43,692 nt of DNA from an uncultured Collinsella sp. Lineage in GTDB: Bacteria > Actinomycetota > Coriobacteriia > Coriobacteriales > Coriobacteriaceae. Below are positions 7,896 to 15,579 of the stretch, one piece after another (within the stretch, counting starts at the first letter, position 1; each line of letters opens with the position of its first letter). Position numbers and translations under genes: made by a program. The notes below the pieces were generated by a model. That model saw only the letters and a list, made by a program, of their open reading frames with translations. It did no database searches and was not told the origin of the DNA. The DNA lies in NCBI GenBank assembly GCA_959601045.1, contig CAUGNZ010000018.1, positions 1 through 43,692 on the forward strand, written 5' to 3'.

Positions 7896-8807
7896 ATGCT
7901 CAATGCGCTGGTTTGGGCGCTTGCCTGTTTTGGTGTCGTCGCTGCCGATATTGCCCTGAGCATTGTTTTGTTCTCCGCGCTGGACATCGTGTCGGCACTG
8001 ACGGGTTTCCCGATCGACAATCTCGATATTCAATGGTTTCAGGCCGCCGCTCAGACGGCGTCGTTTTTGATGGCGCTGCTGTGGTGGCGCTATCTGTGGC
8101 CCCGCTCCTTCATGGCGCGCCGGCAAGGTGAACGCCCGCTCGGCGGGGGAGCAAATGCTGCATGGAAGCGCATCGCATGCGTTGTCGTGATCGGCCTATC
8201 CATGCAGGTGGTCATTAGCTACCTATGCGACGGCGTGCTGTCGCTGCTGCCCGAGGTTGCGGCGGACTATAGCGAGCTCGTCGAGGAAACAGGCTTGGGC
8301 GATACCAACCTTCTTGCCGTCCTGACCACGGTGCTCGGCGCTCCGTTTTGCGAGGAGTTGCTGGTGCGCGGCATTGTTTTTGAGTTTTCGCTACGAGCGT
8401 TTAATCCGCAGTGCCGCCCGCTTTGGAAGCGCAGGCGTCGTGCGAGCGCGCAGGACGGCGCCATGGTGCCCTGGGCGGCACCAAGCACGTGGGGTATCGC
8501 CGCGGCGATTGTGCTGCAGGCGGCAATCTTCGGTTTTATGCACATGAACTGGGTGCAGGGCTGCTATGCGGGTGCCGCCGGCCTCATCTTTGGCTGGGTG
8601 CTCGTGACCACCGGAAAGCTCCGCTACACGATCCTGCTGCACTTTGCCTTTAACGCCGGGTCGTACCTGATGGGTCTGTTGTGGTTTGTGAACACACCGC
8701 TCGACGTGGTAATCACGGTCGCTATCGCCGGCGTCATCCTCGTTGAGGCTATGCGCTCACTGCGCCACGCGTGTGGGATGGGCGCAGCGAGCGCGCCGCT
8801 GCCCTAG
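7896..8807 (+). CDS. CPBP-family intramembrane metalloprotease (CAAX protease-like)
   Basis: 303 residues and strongly hydrophobic, with multiple membrane segments. The family motifs are present in order: FCEELLVRG (EExxxR, Glu153/Glu154/Arg158), FGFMHMN (FxxxH) and HFAFN with the second histidine. Bacterial CPBP proteins (Abi family) are linked to bacteriocin self-immunity, peptide maturation or membrane-stress signalling; the substrate here is unknown. I chose the ATG at 7896 because a GAGG lies about 9 nt upstream and it precedes the first membrane helix; the frame extends further upstream but overlaps the antitoxin gene. It is probably co-transcribed with the antitoxin. Its stop codon shares the bases CTAG with the stop of the convergent ygiQ gene. 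Confidence 0.85.
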   Translation: MLNALVWALACFGVVAADIALSIVLFSALDIVSALTGFPIDNLDIQWFQAAAQTASFLMALLWWRYLWPRSFMARRQGERPLGGGANAAWKRIACVVVIGLSMQVVISYLCDGVLSLLPEVAADYSELVEETGLGDTNLLAVLTTVLGAPFCEELLVRGIVFEFSLRAFNPQCRPLWKRRRRASAQDGAMVPWAAPSTWGIAAAIVLQAAIFGFMHMNWVQGCYAGAAGLIFGWVLVTTGKLRYTILLHFAFNAGSYLMGLLWFVNTPLDVVITVAIAGVILVEAMRSLRHACGMGAASAPLP

Positions 8808-10945
8808 TTGCGACGCCCGCCTCCGTTGGCGCCCTGACGCCCCTGGGCCGCGCGATTACGCCCGGCAGTGTTCTGTGCACGCGACATGCCGCCGTGCCCC
8901 TTGCTGCCTTTGGGTCCCTTGCCGCCAGCACCACCGTGCGGTTTGCCGCCCTTCTTGCCGGTGCCGTGTCCGCCGCTGGCCGATGTCTCGCCTGGGCGCG
9001 GCGGCACGGGGCGAATCAGGCAATGCTTGGTGTAGCCGATCAGGTCACGACGCCCGGCTTTTTCCAGCGCCTCGCGCACCAGCTTGTAGTTCTCGGGTTT
9101 GCGATACTGGATGAGCGCGCGCTGCATGGCCTTCTCGTGCGGGTCGCGAGCTACATAGATCGGCTCCATGGTGCGTGGGTCCACGCCGGTGTAGTACATG
9201 CACGTCGACATGGTGGACGGTGTGGGGTAGAAGTCCTGCACCTGCTCGGGCATGTAGCCCATGTCGCGCACGGCCTCGGCAAGGTCTACGGCTTCCTTCA
9301 TCGTCGAGCCGGGGTGGCTCGAGATTAGGTATGGCACCACGTACTGCTTGAGTCCGTATTCGCGGTTCAGGCGTTCAAATTTACGGCAGAACGCGTCGTA
9401 GACGGCGCGGCTCGGCTTGCCCATCACAGAGAGCACCGCGTCGCTCACATGCTCGGGCGCTACGCGCAGCTGGCCCGAGACATGGTGTTCCAGCAGCTCG
9501 CGCAAAAACTCGTCCGAGGCATCTGCCATGGTGTAGTCAAAACGGATGCCGCTGCGGACGAAGACCTTTTTGACGCCCGGCAGCTGGCGCAGGTCGCGCA
9601 GCAGCTGCGTGTAGCCGCTCTCGTCGACCACCATGTTTTTGCATACGCTCGGCCACAGGCAGCGCTTGTTCTTGCACACGCCGTGCTTGAGCTGCTTGTC
9701 ACAGGCCGGGCGGCTAAAGTTAGCCGTCGGTCCGCCCACGTCGTTGATGTAGCCCTTAAACTCGGGATCACGCGTGAGCAGCTCGGCCTCGCGCATGATC
9801 GAATCGTGGCTGCGCATCTGCAACACGCGGCCCTGGTGGAAGGTGAGGGCGCAAAACGAGCACTCGCCAAAACAACCGCGGTTGGAGCTAATGGAAAACT
9901 TGATCTCGGCAAAGGCCGGCACGCCGCCCGCCGCGTCGTAGTCGGGATGCCAATCGCGTGCGTAGGGGAGCTCGGCCACCTCGTCCATCTCGTCTGTGGT
10001 GAGTGTTGCCGACGGCGGGTTCTGCACCACATAGACGCTGTTGGGGTAGGGCTCTACCAGACGATGCCCGGTGATGGGGTCCATGTTCTGCTGCTGCACG
10101 TTAAAGCTGCGCGCGTAGTTGAGCTTGTCGGCGGCAAGGTCGTCCCAGCTGGGCAGCAGGTCGTAGTCGTAGACCTCGTCGAGCGAACCCGTGCGGTAGA
10201 CGGTGCCGTTGATATAGGTGATCTGGTCGACGGGCAGTCCCGCGTCGAGCGCGTCGGCGATCTCGACGATCGCATGCTCGCCCATGCCGTAGATGAGGAT
10301 GTCGGCGCCCGAGTCGAGCAGTACCGAGCGCTTGAGCTTGTCCTGCCAGTAGTCGTAGTGGGCCAGGCGGCGCAGGCTTGCCTCGATGCCGCCGATGATG
10401 ATGGGAGCGTCCTTGAACGTCTGGCGGATGAGGTTGCCATAGACCGTGACGGCTCGGTTGGGACGGCGCCCCTCCTCGCCGCCGGGGGTGTAGGCGTCGG
10501 AGTGGCGGCGGTGCTTGGTCACCGAATAGTGGTTGACCATGGAGTCCATGTTGCCGGCACTGACGAGAAAGCCCAGGCGAGGCTCGCCGAGCACCGTGAT
10601 GCTGGCGGGGTCGGTCCAGTCGGGCTGGCAGATGATACCCACCTTGTAGCCGTGCGCGTCAAGGACGCGGCTGATGATAGCCATGCCAAAGCTCGGATGG
10701 TCCACGTAGGCGTCACCGCAGATGTAGACAAAGTCGCACTGGTCCCAGCCGCGCGCATCCATGTCGGCGCGACTGACGGGGAGGAACTTATCGCGGCCCG
10801 GACGCCAGGGGCGGGCGGGCGTCGCTTGGGAATGCTTGGTGCGGGCGACCGTGGCCTGCGCCTTACCGCCGCGCTTTTGCTGCTGGCCCTGTTTGCCCTG
10901 CTGACTGCGCTGGTTGTTCTGAGCGTGCTGAGGCTTTTTTGCCAC
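8804..10945 (-). CDS. ygiQ: YgiQ family radical SAM protein
   Basis: 713 residues with the N-terminal YgiQ region (FLPVSRADMDARGWDQCDFV, GDAYVDHPSFG) and a radical SAM centre CFGECSFC (CxxxCxxC). Conserved YgiQ stretches follow, such as GPTANF, VRSGIRFDY and DFYPTPSTMSTCMYYTG. The biochemical reaction of YgiQ is not established; it should cleave S-adenosylmethionine by radical chemistry. I chose a GTG start at 10945 preceded by GGGAGG; the open frame extends to 11116 but without homology. Both ends carry low-complexity tails: a Gln/Asn/Lys-rich N-terminus of about 45 residues and a Gly/Lys/Arg-rich C-terminus of about 65 residues, which may bind nucleic acid. Confidence 0.93.
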   Translation of the reverse strand: MAKKPQHAQNNQRSQQGKQGQQQKRGGKAQATVARTKHSQATPARPWRPGRDKFLPVSRADMDARGWDQCDFVYICGDAYVDHPSFGMAIISRVLDAHGYKVGIICQPDWTDPASITVLGEPRLGFLVSAGNMDSMVNHYSVTKHRRHSDAYTPGGEEGRRPNRAVTVYGNLIRQTFKDAPIIIGGIEASLRRLAHYDYWQDKLKRSVLLDSGADILIYGMGEHAIVEIADALDAGLPVDQITYINGTVYRTGSLDEVYDYDLLPSWDDLAADKLNYARSFNVQQQNMDPITGHRLVEPYPNSVYVVQNPPSATLTTDEMDEVAELPYARDWHPDYDAAGGVPAFAEIKFSISSNRGCFGECSFCALTFHQGRVLQMRSHDSIMREAELLTRDPEFKGYINDVGGPTANFSRPACDKQLKHGVCKNKRCLWPSVCKNMVVDESGYTQLLRDLRQLPGVKKVFVRSGIRFDYTMADASDEFLRELLEHHVSGQLRVAPEHVSDAVLSVMGKPSRAVYDAFCRKFERLNREYGLKQYVVPYLISSHPGSTMKEAVDLAEAVRDMGYMPEQVQDFYPTPSTMSTCMYYTGVDPRTMEPIYVARDPHEKAMQRALIQYRKPENYKLVREALEKAGRRDLIGYTKHCLIRPVPPRPGETSASGGHGTGKKGGKPHGGAGGKGPKGSKGHGGMSRAQNTAGRNRAAQGRQGANGGGRRN

Positions 10946-10982
10946 GATCCCTCCCGGTGTTTGTATGCTGCACGTAATTGTA

Positions 10983-11017
10983 ACCAGTCTTTTTGGGACG
11001 GGGCTAAAAAGACTGGT
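10983..11017. repeat. Perfect 12-bp hairpin between ygiQ and the YoaK-like gene
   Basis: ACCAGTCTTTTT (10983-10994) and AAAAAGACTGGT (11006-11017) form a perfect stem around an 11-nt loop. It lies upstream of both divergent genes, so it terminates neither. It may be an operator or part of a leader. Confidence 0.6.
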
Positions 11018-11198
11018 GGAGTACATGGGCTGGCGGATCGGCGTATCGATGCGGGTGCCGTTTGTTTCCAGACTGTGTATCTGCGCGTTGGGGAGCCCGT
11101 CTCGCGCGCATGCCATGTTGTCAATGGGTTACAGTATGAACGGCGGCTATGTTTCCGCCAACGCACGAGAGAGTCGTCAACAAGGAGGATGCACGACG

Positions 11199-11915
11199 AT
11201 GCAGCGTGCCAAACAGATATCGGAGTCTATTGAGCTGGGCATCATCTTGGCGCTCGCCGGTGGCTTTATGGACGTGTATTCGTACATTGGGCGCGATCAT
11301 GTTTTCGCTAACGCGCAGACGGGCAACATACTGCTGGTGGGCGTGAGCATCTCGGAGGGCAATTGGGCACTTGCGGGGCGTTACTTCTTCCCTGTGGTTT
11401 CGTTTGCTGTGGGCATTATGCTTGCCGACCTGGTTCACGAGCGGTTTGGCAGTGTGATTCACTGGCGCCAGGTGACGGTGTTTTTTGAAGCCGTTATCTT
11501 GCTGGGCGTGAGCTTTATCCCGGGCGGCGGTTACAACCTGCTCGCCAACTGCCTTACTTCGTTTGCCTGCGGTATGCAGGTCGAGAGTTTCCGCAAGATT
11601 CATGGACACGGCATCGCCACGACCATGTGTATCGGCAACCTCCGTAATGCCTTGCAAAACGTGGACGACTACATCATTACCCACAAGCGCGGCTTTTTGG
11701 AAAACGGCCTGCTGTACTTTGGCGTGATCTTTACCTTTGTGTTTGGCGCCGTGTTGGGCAACTGGTGTATTGAGCGCATGGGCCTGCACGCCATCGTCGT
11801 GGCGAGCGTGCTGCTGTTTGTCGCGTTTGCCATCATGTTTATCGACCGCGAGCGCGACTTGCGTTTTCGCTGGAAGGTTGCGGCCGAGGCTTGGAAAGAG
11901 GGCTGCCGAAAGTAA
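11199..11915 (+). CDS. YoaK family (DUF1275) membrane protein
   Basis: 238 residues with about six membrane segments. The N-terminal pattern LALAGGFMDVYSYIGRDHVF followed by ANAQTGNILLVG is the hallmark of DUF1275/YoaK proteins. Their function is unknown, and a small-molecule transporter or channel has been suggested. I chose the ATG at 11199 because AAGGAGGA lies about 10 nt upstream; the frame is open further upstream without homology. It is monocistronic, with a strong terminator directly after it, and diverges from ygiQ. Confidence 0.85.
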   Translation: MQRAKQISESIELGIILALAGGFMDVYSYIGRDHVFANAQTGNILLVGVSISEGNWALAGRYFFPVVSFAVGIMLADLVHERFGSVIHWRQVTVFFEAVILLGVSFIPGGGYNLLANCLTSFACGMQVESFRKIHGHGIATTMCIGNLRNALQNVDDYIITHKRGFLENGLLYFGVIFTFVFGAVLGNWCIERMGLHAIVVASVLLFVAFAIMFIDRERDLRFRWKVAAEAWKEGCRK

Positions 11916-11918
11916 CCG

Positions 11919-11957
11919 AATGCGGCAAAGGGACAGCCCCTTTGCCGCATTATTTTT
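11919..11957 (+). terminator. Rho-independent terminator of the YoaK-like gene
   Basis: A perfect 14-bp stem (11919-11932 with 11938-11951) with a 5-nt loop, followed by a T-rich tail. Confidence 0.9.
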
Positions 11958-11976
11958 CATCTCTATGTAGTACAGC

Positions 11977-12010
11977 TTCAGGAGCCAGAAAAAACTATCT
12001 AGCTCCTGAA
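11977..12010. repeat. Inverted repeat 3' of the LURP-one-like gene
   Basis: TTCAGGAGC (11977-11985) pairs with GCTCCTGAA (12002-12010), with two more pairs inside after one mismatch. It lies just past the stop of the minus-strand gene at 12037 and may serve as its terminator or stability hairpin, though no T-tract follows on that strand. Confidence 0.5.
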
Positions 12011-12036
12011 TGTTGTTACGAACTGCTTTTTGCAAT

Positions 12037-12573
12037 TTATTCGAGATGCTCTTCAATCCGAGCCCTCAGAAGGGCAATGGCTGTGGGTATTCCAATTGCG
12101 GCGGCTAATTCGGCTTTATCCAAAACCTGTATGTTAAAGCACGATTGTTTATCACATTGAAGGACGTTAACTGAAGATAGCTTCACTTCCCGTTGACTGA
12201 ATATATCGTAATCTCCAAATAGGAAGTTACCTTTTATTGTGTAATTCGGTATGTTCGTTACGCACTTCATCTCAAGTCTGTTTAGGCCATAATCGAACAC
12301 CGCAACTTCCTTGTGTTCGATGATGAGCGCAACCCTGGGCATGTTACTAAAACCACCGTCGACGACAGTAAAGAGCTTTTCATTTGCATCGTCATAAACG
12401 GTGTATTTAAGACTCAATAGCTGTCCTAGTGGACCCGTGAACCCATGTCTTTTGATGTTGAGGTTGTCTCCCGCTGGGTTGACGAGAGCCAGAGCATGCG
12501 GATAAGGGTTACCTTCAATTGAGATTCGATATTCGTTTGTAGCCGTCTTGCTCGATTTAGGACCAGTAGCCAT
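12037..12573 (-). CDS. LURP-one-related / tubby-like domain protein
   Basis: 178 residues with no signal peptide. The beta-rich pattern fits the YxjI/LURP-one (tubby C-terminal-like) fold: GPLGQLLSLKYTVYDD, ALIIEHKEVAVFDYG, the conserved NYTIKGNFLFGDYDIF and a hydrophobic C-terminal helix AAAIGIPTAIALLRARIEE. Such proteins are beta-barrels around a central helix, of unclear bacterial function (membrane or lipid association is suspected). Codon use and base composition are clearly more AT-rich than the neighbours, so recent acquisition is likely. I chose the ATG at 12573; a GTG precedes it directly. The family call comes from the pattern only. Confidence 0.5.
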   Translation of the reverse strand: MATGPKSSKTATNEYRISIEGNPYPHALALVNPAGDNLNIKRHGFTGPLGQLLSLKYTVYDDANEKLFTVVDGGFSNMPRVALIIEHKEVAVFDYGLNRLEMKCVTNIPNYTIKGNFLFGDYDIFSQREVKLSSVNVLQCDKQSCFNIQVLDKAELAAAIGIPTAIALLRARIEEHLE

Positions 12574-12819
12574 CACGCGTCATCGCCTCGATCGAATTGG
12601 AACCGTCTTCTGCTTCGTGCGGAGAATTACGCTGTATGTTGCAGTACATGCAGCTGCAATAACCGCATGGGCAATTTCTAACAAAATGAATGACACTATT
12701 TGCTGCATGCATATTAATTACTATAAAGTATCCTTTTATAAACGTATTGTCAAACATATATTGCTAAAACAGAAACAATTTATAGACTGAGTTGGTCGTA
12801 TTCTTTGGGCAATTGCTCC

Positions 12820-12825
12820 TATAAT
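12820..12825 (+). promoter_or_regulatory. Candidate -10 box of fucO
   Basis: A perfect TATAAT. No good -35 stands 17 bp upstream, so activator dependence is possible. It predicts a leader of about 157 nt. Confidence 0.4.
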
Positions 12826-12878
12826 CTAGCCTTCGCTGCAGTCGGGAGGGAAGGACTGGGGCTCCGTTATTATGTTGA

Positions 12879-12929
12879 AACGCTTTAACACTTTTGATGT
12901 TCTCGCGTGTTTTTTGTTACAAAAGCGTT
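12879..12929. promoter_or_regulatory. Inverted repeat / cre-like operator upstream of fucO
   Basis: AACGCTTT (12879-12886) and AAAGCGTT (12922-12929) are inverted, 35 bp apart. The left copy, within TGAAACGCTTTAACA, resembles the catabolite-repression (cre) or LacI-family operator pattern. Looping repression or carbon control of lactaldehyde reductase is inferred. Confidence 0.4.
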
Positions 12930-12988
12930 AGGATGGGACTCATAGCGCGGGGCGTAATGGGTGCCCCGCACACGATAGGAGGCTATCA

Positions 12989-14155
12989 ATGGCTAATCGT
13001 TTCGTTCTCAATACCATCTCTTATCATGGTTCCGGCGCCATCAAGGAGATCCCCGGCGAGCTCCAGCGTCGCGGCTACAAGAAGATCTTCGTCTGCTCTG
13101 ATCCCGACCTGGTCAAGTTTGGCGTTACCGCCAAGGTGACCGACGAGCTCGACGCCGCCGGCATCGCTTGGAGCCTCTACTCCGAGATTAAGCCCAACCC
13201 CACCATCCAGAACGTCAAGGACGGCGTCGAGGCCTTCAAGGCCGCCGAGGCTGACGCTATCGTGACCATCGGTGGCGGCTCCTCCATGGACACCGCCAAG
13301 GCTATCGGTATCATCATCAACAACCCCGAGTTCGCCGATGTCCGCAGCCTCGAGGGCGTTGCTCCCACTAAGAACCACGCCGTGTTTACCATCGCTGTGC
13401 CGACGACCGCCGGTACCGCTGCCGAGGTGACCATCAACTACGTCATCACCGACCCCGAGAAGGTCCGCAAGTTCGTGTGCGTCGACACCAACGACGCCCC
13501 CGAGGTCGCCGTCGTCGACCCTGACATGATGGCCTCCATGCCCGCCGGCCTTACCGCTTCCACTGGCATGGACGCTCTGACCCACGCCATCGAGGGCTAC
13601 ACCACCAAGGGCGCCTGGGAGCTCTCCGACATGTTCCACTTTGAGGCTATCAAGCTGATCAGCGAGAACCTGCGCGACTCCGTCGCCGAGGCCAAGTCCG
13701 GCCAGCCCGGCTCCGGCCGTGAGGGCATGGCTCTTGGTCAGTATGTCGCCGGCATGGGCTTCTCCAACGTTGGCCTGGGCATCGACCACGCCATGGCTCA
13801 CACCCTGTCCGCTCACTACGACACCCCGCACGGCGTCGCTTGCGCCATGCTGCTGCCGATTGCCATGGAGTTCAACAAGCCGGTTTGCGCCGAGCGTCTG
13901 GCCAAGGTTGCCGTTGCCATGGGCGTTGACACCACGGGTATGAGCACCGACGAGGCTGCCGACGCCGCTATCGCCGCCGTCAAGCAGCTCTCTGCCGATG
14001 TGAACATCCCGCACGTCTGCGAGGCCATGAAGGCCGACGAGATCGAGGTCTTGGCCAAGGACGCCATGGCCGACGCCTGCTTCCCGGGCAACCCGCGCGA
14101 GGCGACGCTCGACGACGTTATCGAGCTCTTCAAGAAGATCTGCCCGGCTGCCTAA
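12989..14155 (+). CDS. fucO: Lactaldehyde reductase (iron-dependent 1,2-propanediol oxidoreductase)
   Basis: 388 residues, group III iron-containing alcohol dehydrogenase, NAD-dependent, reducing L-lactaldehyde to 1,2-propanediol in fucose or rhamnose fermentation. It follows E. coli FucO closely (remembered, not aligned by tool): start MANRFVLN, nucleotide motif IGGGSSMDTAKAIG, NNPEFADVRSLEG, PTTAGTAAEVTINYVITD. Fe ligands are visible as Asp195, His199 (GMDALTHAIEGY), His271 and His281 (TPHG). An AGGAGG site lies 7 nt before the ATG. It stands alone, with an AT-rich regulated leader upstream and a large palindrome downstream; no fuc or rha genes accompany it, so the physiological substrate could differ. 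Confidence 0.92.
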   Translation: MANRFVLNTISYHGSGAIKEIPGELQRRGYKKIFVCSDPDLVKFGVTAKVTDELDAAGIAWSLYSEIKPNPTIQNVKDGVEAFKAAEADAIVTIGGGSSMDTAKAIGIIINNPEFADVRSLEGVAPTKNHAVFTIAVPTTAGTAAEVTINYVITDPEKVRKFVCVDTNDAPEVAVVDPDMMASMPAGLTASTGMDALTHAIEGYTTKGAWELSDMFHFEAIKLISENLRDSVAEAKSGQPGSGREGMALGQYVAGMGFSNVGLGIDHAMAHTLSAHYDTPHGVACAMLLPIAMEFNKPVCAERLAKVAVAMGVDTTGMSTDEAADAAIAAVKQLSADVNIPHVCEAMKADEIEVLAKDAMADACFPGNPREATLDDVIELFKKICPAA

Positions 14156-14164
14156 CTTGGTTCG

Positions 14165-14291
14165 GCGGGCCCCCGCCCGTTAGCCCCACAATCGTCCTCG
14201 GACATGTCGGAAGCCCCCGCTGCGCACTTCGCGCGGCGGGGGCTTCCTCCGTCCTGCGGAAAGATTGTGGGGCTAACGGGCGGGGGCCCGC
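14165..14291. repeat. 127-bp cruciform-capable palindrome with nested hairpins
   Basis: The arms 14165-14193 and 14263-14291 are a perfect 29-bp inverted repeat. Inside sit three smaller hairpins: GTCC/GGAC at 14194-14203, a 12-bp stem at 14209-14220 with 14236-14247, and TCCG/CGGA at 14249-14261. The RNA or DNA would fold as a three-leaf clover. No T-tract, terminal direct repeat or coding sequence is evident. It lies between fucO and the M42 peptidase gene and may act as terminator, recombination site or mobile palindromic unit. Confidence 0.85.
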
Positions 14292-14412
14292 TGGCCCGTT
14301 ATCGTGGCGGGCGCCGTTCTGGGGAGCTCGATGGGTCATCTCGCTAGGTAAAAAGATGGTTCGCGGTGGTATTGTTGCTGTGAGTTTAATTCGATATGAA
14401 AGGGTGACTTTG

Positions 14413-15441
14413 GTGTCCCAGATGGATTCTACGCTCTCCTATATTACTGACCAGTTGAAGGCGCTTACCTCGATTGCTTCGCCTACGGGCTATACCCGTG
14501 CGGCGACTGATTGTCTGATGGAAACGTTGCGCGAGATGGGGTTTGGGCCCGAGCGTTCCAATAAGGGCAACGTGTTGGTTGAGCTTGGCGGCGAGGGCGA
14601 ACCGCTCGTACTGGCGAGCCATGTCGATACCCTGGGCGCCATGGTGCGCTCCATCAAGGACAATGGTCGCCTGCGTCCCACGACGCTCGGCGGGCATCAG
14701 TGGTCTACGGCCGATGGCGAGAACTGCACCGTTTACACGCGCGATGGCAATGTCTACACGGGTGTGGTTCTCAACACCGAGCCTTCGGCGCATGTGGCCG
14801 ATGAACCGGTCAAGACCATCGAGAAGAACATGGAAATCTTGCTCGACGAGAACGTCGACAGCAAGGACGATGTGCTCGAGCTGGGTATTCAGACGGGCGA
14901 TATCATCGCTATGGATCCGCGCACCACGGTGACGGAGAGCGGCTACATCAAGAGTCGTTTCCTTGACGACAAGCTGTCCGCGTCGATTCTGCTGGGTTTG
15001 GCCCGCGCCGTTGCTGGCGGCGAGGTGACGCTTTCGCGCAAGGTATCGCTGCTCTTTACCGTGTACGAGGAGGTCGGTCACGGCGGCGCTTTCGTGCCGG
15101 CCGATACGCGCGAGATGATCAGCGTTGACATGGGCTGCGTGGGCGACGACCTGGGCTGCACCGAGCGCATGGTGTCGATTTGCGCCAAGGATTCGGGTGG
15201 CCCCTACAACTACGATCTGGTAACCACGCTGTCCAATATCGCGCGCGAGCTGGACCTCGATTACGCCATCGATGTGTACCCGCACTACGGCTCCGACGTC
15301 GAGGCCACGCTCTCTGCCGGCTACGACATTCGCCATGGTCTGATCGGCCCCGGCGTGTATGCGAGCCACAACTACGAGCGCAGCCACATCGACGGTGTGC
15401 GTAACACCTTTGAGCTGGTCCGCGCCTACGTGCAGCGCTAA
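14413..15441 (+). CDS. M42 family metallopeptidase (glutamyl aminopeptidase/endoglucanase M family)
   Basis: 342 residues, predicted cytosolic dinuclear-metal aminopeptidase that usually forms a dodecameric shell. Metal and catalytic motifs are all visible: ASHVDTLG (His, Asp), FLDDK (bridging Asp), YEEVGHGG (catalytic Glu plus Glu ligand), SVDMGCVG (Asp) and YASHNYERSH (His). I chose the GTG at 14413 because AAGGGTGA lies about 7 nt upstream; TTG at 14410 and ATG at 14422 are alternatives. It probably trims peptides for amino-acid use. A clean terminator follows, so it is monocistronic. Confidence 0.88.
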   Translation: MSQMDSTLSYITDQLKALTSIASPTGYTRAATDCLMETLREMGFGPERSNKGNVLVELGGEGEPLVLASHVDTLGAMVRSIKDNGRLRPTTLGGHQWSTADGENCTVYTRDGNVYTGVVLNTEPSAHVADEPVKTIEKNMEILLDENVDSKDDVLELGIQTGDIIAMDPRTTVTESGYIKSRFLDDKLSASILLGLARAVAGGEVTLSRKVSLLFTVYEEVGHGGAFVPADTREMISVDMGCVGDDLGCTERMVSICAKDSGGPYNYDLVTTLSNIARELDLDYAIDVYPHYGSDVEATLSAGYDIRHGLIGPGVYASHNYERSHIDGVRNTFELVRAYVQR

Positions 15442-15474
15442 GGAAGCAGTTTGCGACTCGGCTGACCAATCGCT

Positions 15475-15502
15475 AAGGCCCGATTTCTCGGGCCTTTTTT
15501 CG
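15475..15502 (+). terminator. Rho-independent terminator of the M42 peptidase gene
   Basis: A 9-bp perfect stem (15475-15483 with 15488-15496), a 4-nt loop TTTC and a run of six T. Confidence 0.95.
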
Positions 15503-15579
15503 CTTTAGGTCGTTTAGTATTATGATGTTAGTAATCTATTAACTAAACACGTAAATTACTTAACGAGGTGATGCGGTGT

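Larger units (their letters stand above)
12577..12988. other. 412-bp AT-rich intergenic region with the fucO promoter
   Basis: No convincing gene. By my count only 20 of 60 bases in 12661-12720 and 14 of 60 in 12721-12780 are G or C. The right-hand part holds a TATAAT and an inverted repeat, listed separately. A Cys-rich 66-codon minus-strand frame at 12557-12757 is not supported. Confidence 0.6.

Noticed and set aside
9449..11233. A 594-codon plus-strand frame opposite ygiQ
   Set aside because: No recognisable domain; the YgiQ family sequence on the minus strand is continuous.
12557..12757. A 66-codon Cys-rich minus-strand frame overlapping the LURP-one-like start
   Set aside because: No ribosome site seen, AT-rich non-coding-like composition and no homology; left open as a remote possibility.
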